NCBI GenBank assembly: GCA_032191485.1
Contig: JAVDOI010000003.1
Span: 21,252,873 to 21,316,872, forward strand
Length of the DNA: 64,000 bases
Direction: 5' to 3'
Source of the DNA: Leptoclinus maculatus
Taxonomy: Eukaryota > Chordata > Actinopteri > Perciformes > Stichaeidae
Positions 42,401-54,400 of the stretch are shown piece after piece. Position 1 is the stretch's first letter. Each line of letters starts with the position of its first letter. The translations under genes were made by a program, and so were the position numbers. The notes beneath the pieces were generated by a model. That model worked only from the letters and a program-made list of their open reading frames with translations, was not told the DNA's origin and ran no database searches.

Positions 42401-45400
42401 TGGTAGGTGAAACCTCTGCTTTTTCCAAAATAGTAATTTTAGCAGTTGCTGTGACCATCTCGGGAATTGAAGATGGCTTCTGACTCTCGGGTTTTTCTTT
42501 GGTCTTTGTCAGCTCTGTGGTAGCATGTTCTAGTGAATGTTTAATATCCTTTGACTTTCCTTTGGTAGGTGAAAGCCCTTCCTTTTCCAAAATTGTGACT
42601 TTAGTTGTTGCTGTGACCAACTCTGGAGTTGAAGAAGGCTTCTTACTTTCAAGTTTTTCTGTGGTCTGAGTCAGCTCTGTGGTAAAAAGATCTGAGAAAA
42701 GTTTCAGAGCCTTCGACTTTAATTTGGTTGGTGGAAGTTTATCTTCTTCCACAAGAGTAGTTTCAGTTGTTGTTGTTGTGACCCCCTCTGGAATTGAAGA
42801 TTGCTTCTGACTGTCATGCTCTTCCTTGGTCTGAGTCAGCTCTGTGGTAGCAAGATCTGGGGAAAGTTTCAGATCCTTCGACTTTATTTTGGTTGGTGGA
42901 AGTTTATCTTCTTCCACAACAGTAGTTTCAGTTGTCGCTGTGACCACCGTTGGAGTTGAAGATGGCTTCTGACTGTCAGGCTCTCCCTTGGTCAAAGTCA
43001 GCTCCGTGGTACCATGTTCTGGGGGATGTTCAAGACTCTCAGACTTTATTTTGGTTGGTGGAAGTTTATCTTTTTCCACAACAGTAGTTTCAGTTGTTAC
43101 TGTGACCACCACTGGAATTGAAGATGGTTTCTTACTCACAGGTTTTGCTTTGGTCTTTGTCAGCTCTGTGGTAGCATGTTCTGGGGAATGTTCAATACCC
43201 TTTGACTTTCCTTTGGTCGGTGAAAGCCCTTCTTTTTCCAGAATTGTTACTTCAGTTGTTCCTGTGACCATCACTGGGGTTTGAGAAAGCTTCTTAATTT
43301 CAAGTTTTTCTATGGTCTGAGTCAACTCTGTGGTAGAAAGATCTGGGGAAAGTTTCAGAGCCTTCGACTTCATTTTGGTTGGTGGAAGTTTATCTTCTTC
43401 CACAACAGTAGTTTCAGTTGTCGCTGTGACCACCTTTGGAGTTGAAGATGGCTTCTGACTGTCAGGCTCTCCCTTGGTCAAAGTCAGCTCCGTGGTACCA
43501 TGTTCTGGGGAATGTTCAAGACTCTCAGACTTTATTTTGGTTGCTGGAAGTTTATCTTTTTCCACAACAGTAGTTTCAGTTGTTGCTGTGACCACCACTG
43601 GAATTGAAGATGGCTTCTTACTCACAGGTTTTGCTTTGGTCTTTGTCAGCTCTGTGGTAGCATGTTCTGGGGAATGTTCAATACCCTTTGACTTTCCTTT
43701 GGTCGGTGAAAGCCCTTCTTTTTCCAGAATTGTTACTTCAGTTGTTCCTGTGACCATCACTGGGGTTTGAGAAAGCTTCTTAATTTCAAGTTTTTCTATG
43801 GTCTGAGTCAACTCTGTGGTAGAAAGATCCGGGGAAAGTTTCAGACCCTTGGCCTTTCTTTTGGTTTGTGTAAGTTTATCTTCTTCCACAAGAGTAGTTT
43901 CAGTTGTTGCTGTGACCCCCTCTGGAGTTGTAAATGGCTTTTTACTGTCAGGCTCTTCCTTGGTCAAAGTCAGCTCTGTGGTAGCAAGATCTGGGGAAAG
44001 TTTCAGAGCCTTCGATTTCATTTTGGTTGGTGAAGGGTCACCTTTTTCCACAACAGTAATTTCGATTGGTGCTGTGAGCACCTCTGGAGTGGAAGATGGC
44101 TTTTGAATGTGAAGCTCATCCGTGGTCTCTTTCAGCTTTGAGGTAGCTAGTTCTGGGCAAACTTTTAGACCCTCTGACTGTCCTTTGGTAGGTGAAACCT
44201 CTGCTTTTTCCAAAATAGTAATTTTAGCAGTTGCTGTGACCATCTCGGGAATTGAAGATGGCTTCTGACTCTCGGGTTTTTCTTTGGTCTTTGTCAGCTC
44301 TGTGGTAGCATGTTCTAGTGAATGTTTAATATCCTTTGACTTTCCTTTGGTAGGTGAAAGCCCTTCCTTTTCCAAAATTGTGACTTTAGTTGTTGCTGTG
44401 ACCAACTCTGGAGTTGAAGAAGGCTTCTTACTTTCAAGTTTTTCTGTGGTCTGAGTCAGCTCTGTGGTAAAAAGATCTGAGAAAAGTTTCAGAGCCTTCG
44501 ACTTTAATTTGGTTGGTGGAAGTTTATCTTCTTCCACAAGAGTAGTTTCAGTTGTTGTTGTTGTGACCCCCTCTGGAATTGAAGATTGCTTCTGACTGTC
44601 ATGCTCTTCCTTGGTCTGAGTCAGCTCTGTGGTAGCAAGATCTGGGGAAAGTTTCAGATCCTTCGACTTTATTTTGGTTGGTGGAAGTTTATCTTCTTCC
44701 ACAACAGTAGTTTCAGTTGTCGCTGTGACCACCGTTGGAGTTGAAGATGGCTTCTGACTGTCAGGCTCTCCCTTGGTCAAAGTCAGCTCCGTGGTACCAT
44801 GTTCTGGGGAATGTTCAAGACTCTCAGACTTTATTTTGGTTGGTGGAAGTTTATCTTTTTCCACAACAGTAGTTTCAGTTGTTACTGTGACCACCACTGG
44901 AATTGAAGATGGTTTCTTACTCACAGGTTTTGCTTTGGTCTTTGTCAGCTCTGTGGTAGCATGTTCTGGGGAATGTTCAATACCCTTTGACTTTCCTTTA
45001 GTCAGTGAAAGCCCTTCTTTTTCCAAAATTGTGACTTCAGTTGTTGCCGTAACCAACTCTGGAGTTGAAGAAAGCTTCTTACTTTCAAGTTTTTCTGTGG
45101 TCTGAGTCAGCTCTGTGGTAAAAAGATCTGAGAAAAGTTTCAGAGCCTTCGACTTTAATTTGGTTAGTGGAAGTTTATCTTCTTCCACAAGAGTAGTTTC
45201 AGTTGTTGTTGTGACCCCCTCTGGAATTGAAGATGGCTTCTGACTGTCATGCTCTTCCTTGGTCAAAGTCAGCTCCGTGATACCATGTTCTGGGGAATGT
45301 TCAAGACTCTCAGACTTTATTTTGGTTGCTGGAAGTTTATCTTTTTCCACAACAGTAGTTTCAGTTGTTGCTGTGACCACCACTGGAATTGAAGATGGCT

Positions 45401-48400
45401 TCTTACTCACAGGTTTTGCTTTGGTCTTTGTCAGCTCTGTGGTAGCATGTTCTGGGGAATGTTCAATACCCTTTGACTTTCCTTTGGTCGGTGAAAGCCC
45501 TTCTTTTTCCAGAATTGTTACTTCAGTTGTTCCTGTGACCATCACTGGGGTTTGAGAAAGCTTCTTAATTTCAAGTTTTTCTATGGTCTGAGTCAACTCT
45601 GTGGTAGAAAGATCCGGGGAAAGTTTCAGACCCTTGGCCTTTCTTTTGGTTTGTGTAAGTTTATCTTCTTCCACAAGAGTAGTTTCAGTTGTTGCTGTGA
45701 CCCCCTCTGGAGTTGTAAATGGCTTTTTACTGTCAGGCTCTTCCTTGGTCAAAGTCAGCTCTGTGGTAGCAAGATCTGGGGAAAGTTTCAGAGCCTTCGA
45801 TTTCATTTTGGTTGGTGAAGGGTCACCTTTTTCCACAACAGTAATTTCGATTGGTGCTGTGAGCACCTCTGGAGTGGAAGATGGCTTTTGAATGTGAAGC
45901 TCATCCGTGGTCTCTTTCAGCTTTGAGGTAGCTAGTTCTGGGCAAACTTTTAGACCCTCTGACTGTCCTTTGGTAGGTGAAACCTCTGCTTTTTCCAAAA
46001 TAGTAATTTTAGCAGTTGCTGTGACCATCTCGGGAATTGAAGATGGCTTCTGACTCTCGGGTTTTTCTTTGGTCTTTGTCAGCTCTGTGGTAGCATGTTC
46101 TAGTGAATGTTTAATATCCTTTGACTTTCCTTTGGTAGGTGAAAGCCCTTCCTTTTCCAAAATTGTGACTTTAGTTGTTGCTGTGACCAACTCTGGAGTT
46201 GAAGAAGGCTTCTTACTTTCAAGTTTTTCTGTGGTCTGAGTCAGCTCTGTGGTAAAAAGATCTGAGAAAAGTTTCAGAGCCTTCGACTTTAATTTGGTTG
46301 GTGGAAGTTTATCTTCTTCCACAAGAGTAGTTTCAGTTGTTGTTGTGACCCCCTCTGGAATTGAAGATTGCTTCTGACTGTCATGCTCTTCCTTGGTCTG
46401 AGTCAGCTCTGTGGTAGCAAGATCTGGGGAAAGTTTCAGATCCTTCGACTTTATTTTGGTTGGTGGAAGTTTATCTTCTTCCACAACAGTAGTTTCAGTT
46501 GTCGCTGTGACCACCGTTGGAGTTGAAGATGGCTTCTGACTGTCAGGCTCTCCCTTGGTCAAAGTCAGCTCCGTGGTACCATGTTCTGGGGAATGTTCAA
46601 GACTCTCAGACTTTATTGTGGTTGGTGGAAGTTTATCTTTTTCCACAACAGTAGTTTCAGTTGTTGCTGTGACCACCACTGGAATTGAAGATGGCTTCTT
46701 ACTCACAGGTTTTTCTTTGGTCTTTGTCAGCTCTGTGGTAGCATGTTCTGGGGAATGTTCAATACCCTTTGACTTTCCTTTGGTCAGTGAAAGCCCTTCT
46801 TTTTCCAAAATTGTGACTTCAGTTGTTACCGTAACCAACTCTGGAGTTGAAGAAAGCTTCTTACTTTCAAGTTTTTCTGTGGTCTGAGTCAACTCTGTGC
46901 TAGAAAGATCCGGGGAAAGTTTTAGACCCTTTGCCTTTCTTTTGGTTTGTGTAAGTTTATCTTCTTCCACAAGAGTAGTTTCAGTTGTTGCTGTGACCCC
47001 CTCTGGAGTTGAAAATGGCTTTTGACTGTCAGGCTCTTCCTTGGTCTGAGTCAGCTCTGTGGTAGCAAGATCTGGGGAAAGTTTCAGAGCCTTCGACTTC
47101 ATTGTGGTTGGTGAAGGGTCACCTTTTTCCACAACAGTAATTTCGGTTGGTGCTGTGAGCACCTCTGGAGTGGAAGATGGCTTTTGAATGTGAAGCTCAT
47201 CCGTGGTCTTTTTCAGCTTTGTGGTAGCTAGTTCTGGGCAAACTTTTAGACCCTCTGACTGTCCTGTGGTAGGTGAAACCTCTGCTTTTTCCAAAATAGT
47301 AATTTTAGCAGTTGCTGTGACCATCTCTGGAATTGAAGATGGCTTCTGACTCTCAGGTTTTTCTTTGGTCTTTGTCAGCTCTGTGGTAGCATGTTCTAGT
47401 GAATGTTTAATATCCTTTGACTCTCCTTTGGTAGGTGAAAGCCCTTCCTTTTCCAAAATTGTGACTTTAGTTGTTGCTGTGACCAACTCTGGAGTTGAAG
47501 AAGGCTTCTTACTTTCAAGTTTTTCTGTGGTCTGAGTCAGCTCTGTGGTAAAAAGATCTGAGAAAAGTTTCAGAGCCTTCGACTTTAATTTGGTTGGTGG
47601 AAGTTTATCTTCTTCCACAAGAGTAGTTTCAGTTGTTGCTGTGACCACCTCTGGAATTGAAGATGGCTTCTGACTTTCAGGTTTTTCTTTGGTCTTTGTT
47701 AGCTCTGTGGTAGCATGTTCTGGGGAATGTTTAAGACCCTTTGACTTTCCTTTGGTAGGTGAAAGCCCTTCTTTTTCCAAAATTGTTACTTCAGTTGTTA
47801 ATGTGACCATCATTGGAGTTGGAAAAAGCTTCTTACTTTCTAGTGTTTCTATGGTCTGAGTCAGCTCTGTGGTAGCAATATCTGGGGAAAGTTTTAGACC
47901 CTTGGACTTTCTTTTGGTTGGTGTAAGTTTATCTTCTTCCACAACAATACTTTCAGTTGTTGCTGTGACCACCATTCGAGTTGAAGATGGCTTCTGACTG
48001 TCATGCTTTTCCTTGGTCTGAGTCAGCTCTGTGGTAGCAAGATCTGGGGAAAGTTTCAGAGCCTTCGACTTTATTTTTGTTGGTGGAAGTTTATCTTCTT
48101 CCACAAGAGTAGTTTCAGTTGTTGTTGTTGTGACCCCCTCTGGAATTGAAAATGGCTTCTGACTCTCAGGTTTTTCTTTGGTCTTTGTCAGCTCTGTGGT
48201 AGCATGTTCTGGGGAATGTTTAAGACCCTTTGACTTACCTTTGATAGGTGAAAGCTCTTCTTTTTCCAAAATTGTTACTTCAGTTGTTGCTGTGACCATC
48301 TCTGGGGTTGGAGAAAATGTCTTACTTTCAAGTTTTTCTATTGTGTGACTCAGCTCTGTGGTAGCAAGATCAGGGGGAAGTTTCAGACCCTTGGCCTTTC

Positions 48401-51400
48401 TTTTGATTTGTGTAATTTGATGTTCTTCCAAAACAGTAATTTCGGTTGGTGCTGTGACCACCTCTGGAGTCTGAGTCAGCTCTGTGGTAACAAGATCTGG
48501 GGAAAGTGTCAGACCCTTCGACTTTCTTTTTGTTGGTGAAAGTTTACCCTTTCCCACAAAAGTAATGTCAGTAATTTCAGATGGTATTGTGACCACCTTT
48601 GGAGTTGAAGATGGCTTTTGACTGTCAGGCTCATCCTTGGTCAAAGTCAGCTCCGTGGTACCATGTTCAGGGGAATGTTCAAGACTCTCAGACTTCATTT
48701 TGGTGGTTGGAAGTTTATCTTCTTCCACACCAGTAGTTTCAGTTGTTGCTGTGACCACCTTTGGAGTTGAAGATGGCTTCTTACTTTCAAGTTTTTCTGT
48801 GGTCTGAGTCAGCTCTGTGGTAGAAAGATCTGGGGAATGTTTAAGACCCTTTGACTTACCTTTGGTAGGTGAAAGCCCTTCTTTTTCCAAAATTGTTACT
48901 TCAGTTGTTGCTGTGACCATCTCTGGGGTTGGAGAAAATGTCTTACTTTCAAGTGTTTCTATTGTGTGACTCAGCTCTGTGGTAGCAAGATCAGGGGGAA
49001 GTTTCAGACCCTTGGCCTTTCTTTTGATTCGTGTAATTTTATCTTTTTCCAAAACAGTAATTTCGGTTGGTGCTGTGACCACCTCTGGAGTCTGAGTCAG
49101 CTCTGTGGTAACAAGATCTGGGGAAAGTGTCAGACCCTTCGACTTTCTTTTTGTTGGTGAAAGTTTACCCTTTCCCACAAAAGCAATGTCAGTAATTTCA
49201 GATGGTACTGTGACCACCTCAGGAGTTGAAGATGGCTTCTTACTGTAAAGCTCATCCATGGTCTTTGTCAGCTCCTTACTAGAAAGTTCTAAAGAAACCT
49301 TTGGACTCTTTGATTTACTTTTGGTTATGGGAAGGTTAGTGTCTTTTACAACATCAGTTTTAATTGCCCCTGTTCCTACCTGTCCACTTGAAGCCCTCCC
49401 ACTGTAATATTCTTTCTCAGCCTCCTTAGACTCTACTTCAATACTTCCACCAAGAGCAGAGACTGGCTCTACAGCTGTGGAAACATCAAGGCACCTGGTC
49501 TTCTTACTGGCTGGTAATTCGTCTAAAACTGCAGCTTTAGTTTGCTCTCTGGAGTCAACTGAATCCATCTGACTATTAGGTTCTTTCTTGACATCCATAC
49601 GCTTTGTGGTAGCAGATTCCCCAAAAACTTTCAGACCCTTTGATATTGTTTTGGTTGGCGAAAGATTTCCTTTTTCAACAACAGCAATTTCAGCTGTTGC
49701 TGTGACCACCTCTGGAGTTGAGGATGGCTTTTGACTGTCAGGCTCTTCTTTGTTTTTTGTCAGCTGTGTGGCAGTAAGTTCTGGAGAAAGTTTAAGACCC
49801 TTTAACTTTCCTTCGGTTGGTGAAATAAAATATTTTTCCACTACACTAATTTCAGTTGTTGATGCGACCACTTCTGGACTTAAAATTAGCTTATGACTGT
49901 GAGGCTTTTGCATGGTCTTTGTCAGCTCCTTGCTAGAAAGTTCTAAAGAATCCTTTGCACTCTTTGATTTTCTTTTGGTTAGGCGAAGGTTAGTGTCTTT
50001 CACAGCATCAGTTTTAGTTGCTCCTGTGCTTACCTGTCCAGTTGAAACATTCACGCTGTCGTATTCTTCCTTAGCCTCCTTAGACTCCACATGCTCTTCA
50101 GCTGTGGAAACATCAAGACGCCTTGACTTCCTTCTGGCTGGTATGGTAAATTCCTCCAAAACTGGACATTCAGTTGGATCAAGTTTCAGATCAGTTGCCA
50201 TCTTTTTGCTAGGTGACATCTTTTCTTTTTCCACAACAGTAATTTCTGCTGGAGTTGAGGATGGCCTTTGACTGTCAGGCTCTTCCTTGGTTTTCATCAT
50301 ATCCATGGTAGCAAGTTCTGGAGAGATTTTGAGGCCCTTGGACTTTATTTTGGTTGGGGAAAGTTCACCTTTTTCCACAACAGTAATTTCAGTTGTTGCT
50401 GTGCCCACCTCTGGCGTTGAAGATGGCCTCTGACTGTCAGGCTCTTCTTTGGTAATTATCAGCTCTGTGGAAGCAACTTCTGGAGAAAGTTTAAGACCCT
50501 TTGACTTTCCTTTGGTAGGTAAAAATTCTCCTTTTTCTACAATAGCAGTGTCAGTTGTTGCTGTCAGCACCTCTTGAGTTGAAGACGGCTTCTGACTGTG
50601 AGGCTTTTCCTTGGTCTTTGTCAGCTCTGCGGTAGCCATATCTGGCGAAAGTTGCAGATCCTTCGACTTTCTCTCAATTGGTGAAAGTTCATCTTTTACC
50701 ACAACAGTAATTTCAGTTGGTGATGTGACCACCTGTGGAGTTGAAGATGGCTTCTGACTGTCAGGCTCTTCCTTGGTCTTTGCCAGCTCCTTGGTAGTAA
50801 GATCTGGAGAAAGTTTAAGACCCTTAGTCTTTATCGGTGAAAGTTCTCCTTTTTCCACAACAGTTATTTCAGTTGTTGCTGTGACCAACTCTTGAGACAT
50901 CTTAACAGACTTTTCCTCCGGGCTCTGGGGTGCATCATGCAAGTGTTTTTTTGACACTTTAGCATGCACTTCTTGCACATTGCGATCCTTGACCTTTGTG
51001 GGTCTTTCTTTTGTGGTTTTCACAAGCTCTTGTTTAATCACTGTTTCGCTTGTTTTTACAGGGTTTTGCTGTGATAACCTTACTCCTGCGGATGTTATCT
51101 CTGCTTCATTTGGCTTCACTTCTGCAAAAGCAACCACATTATCTTGCCTTTCAGTGGTGATTTGTTGCATTTCTACTTGTGTTTTACAGGTCGTCTTCTC
51201 TGGTTTAGTATTATCTTTGTTTTCTTGGGTTCTTTCAGATTGGATACCTGTTTGAACAATATCTATCCTTGGCTCTTTCGCTCTTGTGACTGATGTGTTT
51301 GCATCCTTCTCCAGGCTGGTCGGTAAATCTAGTTGTAGTATGCGCACTTCAGGGCCCATGTGGATTTTCTCCATCCTCAAAAACTTTTCATGTAGACTTT

Positions 51401-54400
51401 GAGGTACATCGTGCATAATACGTGTTGACACTTTGGGATGCTCTTCTTGGACCCCATGTTCCTTGAACTCTGTAGCTCTATCCTGTGTAGTTTTCCTGAT
51501 TTCCATCTTAGTGTCAGTCTGGCTTGGTTTAACCGTTTCTTGCTCATATAATCTTATCTCTATCAATTCTGTCTCATGTGGTTGCAATGTTTCAGAACCA
51601 GGCAGTTTGAGTTGAGCAGAGCCCCTTTGAGTCACATTGTCTTGATGTTCAGTACTACTATGTTGCACCTTCATCTTAGTCATTTCAACAGCAGCTTTCT
51701 CTGGCTTAACATCAGCAGTCGTGATATCTTTGTTTTCTGGCAATATTTCGCTCTGGATACTTGTTTGAACAATATCTATTCTTAGCTCTTTTGCTCTTGT
51801 GACAGATGTCTTTTCATCCTTCTCCGGACTGGTCGGCATATCTAGTTGTAGGATACACACTTCAGTACCCATGTGGAGTTTCTCCATCCTCACAGATTTT
51901 TCTTCAAAGCTCCTGGGTTCATTGTCCATGCCATGTGTCAAGAGTGTAGAATACTGTTCACTGACACCATGTTCCTTGACAGGTTTGGGTCTTTCCTTTG
52001 TGGTTTTAAAGAGCCCTCTTTGAGTCTCGGTTTGGCTTGGTTTCACTATATCTTGCTCAGATATAATAATTTCTATGAATTCTGTCCCTGCTTCATCTGA
52101 GGGCAATGCTTCACAAGCAGGAGCGGGTTGGGCAGAGTCCCTTTCAGTAACATTGTCTTGACATTCAGCACGGCTTTCTCGCACTTTTATTGTAGTCATC
52201 TTAACTGCAGCCTTCTCTGGCTTCACATCAGCAGCGGTCATATCTTTGTTTTCTGGTACTCTTTCACTCTGGATACTTGTTTGAAGTGGATTAATTGTTT
52301 TTGCTCTTGTGAAGGATGTGTTTTCACCCTCGTCTGGACTGGTCTGTATATCTAGCTTTATAATGCGCACTTCAGGCTCAAAGTGGATTTTCTTAACAGA
52401 ATTTTCATCCAGACTCTTAGGTGCATCATACACATCATGTGTAGACACTTTATAATGCTCTCCCTGAACATGATAGTCCTTTTTCTCTTTGGGTCTTTCC
52501 TGAGTGAGCCTCAACTGACTCACAGTTTCACTTGGTTTCATTATGTCTTGCTTGGGTGAGCTTATTTCTGAAAATTCTGTCTCTGCCTTATGAGGCAGCG
52601 CCACTGCAAAAGCAGCAGAGTTAGGTTGAGTGGAGTCACTTATAGCCACACCTTCTGCCTCTTGCTGATCTGGCTTTATCTCACATGTCTGGGTTGCATC
52701 TATCTCAGGCAGATCGAGGACAAGATATCTCTTCTGAAAGTCAACTGTGTTTTCCCATAACTTTGCTATGTAGTCTGTCAAACCACTGGGCTCGGTGGAA
52801 AGAGATGGTTGTGTTTGAGGCGCTGTACTTGTAGACTGGGTATTGGCTTCTTCTGTGGCCTCTTTAGATCGAGTTTTAGGCTCTTGAAGCTCGGAATGTG
52901 GATGTGTATCCATGGTTTGACTATCAGGCTCGTCCTTGGTTTCAGTAAAAGGTTTAAGGCCCTTTGACTTTCTTTTGGTTGGTGAAAGCTTTCCCTTTTC
53001 CACAACAGTAACTTCAGTTGTTGCTTTGATCACCTCTGGAGTTGAAGATGTTTTTTGACTGTGAGGCTCTCCCTTGGTCTTTGTCAGCTCTATGGTAGCA
53101 AGTTCTGGGGATAGTTTCAATTCCTTCAACTTAGTTTTGGTTGGTGAAAGCTCTCCTCTTACCACAACAGTAGTTTCAGTTGTTCCTGTGATTAACTCTT
53201 GAGTTGAAGATTGCTTCTTACTGTCAGGCTGTTCTTTGGTCTTTGTCTGGTCTGTGCTAGCAAATTCTGGAGACATTTTGATACCCTTTGACCTTCTTTT
53301 GGTTGGTGAAAGTTTACCTTTTTCCACAACAACTTCAGTTGTTGGGGTTGAAGATGGCCTCTGACTGTCATGCTCTTCTTTTGTCTTTGTCAGTTCAGAG
53401 GAAAGTTTAAGACCCTTTGACTTTTCTTTGGTAGGTAAAAGCTCTTCTTTTCCCACAGCAGTACTTTCAGTTTGCCCCATGACCACATCTGGAGTTGAAG
53501 ACATTCGACCGTCTAGTTCTTTCTTATTTTTTTCAGGCTCCACATCAGGTGATCTATGGGTAACAACTGTCTCGGAAGTTGTCGAAAGGTCACCATTCTT
53601 TGACTTCCTTCTGGTTGGCACACGCTTTGCTTCTTCCTTAACAATACTTTTATTTTGACTCAAGGAATATTTTTGATCTTCAGTTTCTATCTTTGTCTGA
53701 GGTGCCTCAGTGTCAGCTAGTTTAAGAGGTAATTCTGTACTCTTTGACTTTCTCTTGGGTGGTAGAAGCTTATTTTGTTCAACAACAGCAGTTTTGGCTT
53801 GCCCTTGAACATTTTCAGGTTCTTGTTTTGTTTCCTTATGCTCCACAACAGTAATTTTACCAAGGGGAGACATTGGCTGTGGGACTGTGGAAACCTCAAG
53901 ACTCTTTGATTTCCTTCTGGCTGGTGTAACTTTAGTTTCTTCCACAGCAAAAGTTTCATTTTGCTCTCCGGAGCTCAATGTAGGCTTTTGACTTTCAGGC
54001 TCTTGCATAGTCGCTGCTTTAGCTTGTTCTAAAGAGAGCTTTCGACCCTGTGATCTTCTTTTGGTTGGAGAAAGCTTTTTTTCTTTCACGACAGTAGTTT
54101 CAGTTGGTTCTGTGACCACCTGTGGAGTTGAAGAAGACTTCAGGCAGTCAGGTTCTTTCTTATTATCTTCAGGTTCAACATTAGTAGTTATGTTATGGGC
54201 ACCAATTTGCTGCAAAGTTGTGGTAAGTTCAGCAATCTTTGATTTTTGTTCCCTGAAACTGAAAGCAGTTCTCTGACTTTCAGGCTCTTCTGTCATCTGT
54301 GCTGCCTGCTGGTCGGGTGTTGTTGACTTTTGCTTTGGTGGTAAAACCTCACTTTGTTCCAAAACAGCAGTTTTAGTTGGAGCTGGAGCTAACTCTGAGG

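Noticed and set aside
41041..46887. Several plus-strand open frames of about 90-110 codons (for example starting MVKVSS)
   Set aside because: They are the antisense of the 162-nt units, repeat at the same spacing, and exist only because the array lacks antisense stops.
37850..50900. Tandem array as CRISPR or satellite DNA
   Set aside because: The units have no unique spacers, the period is 54 codons exactly, and the frame is kept through the exon with splice sites at both ends.
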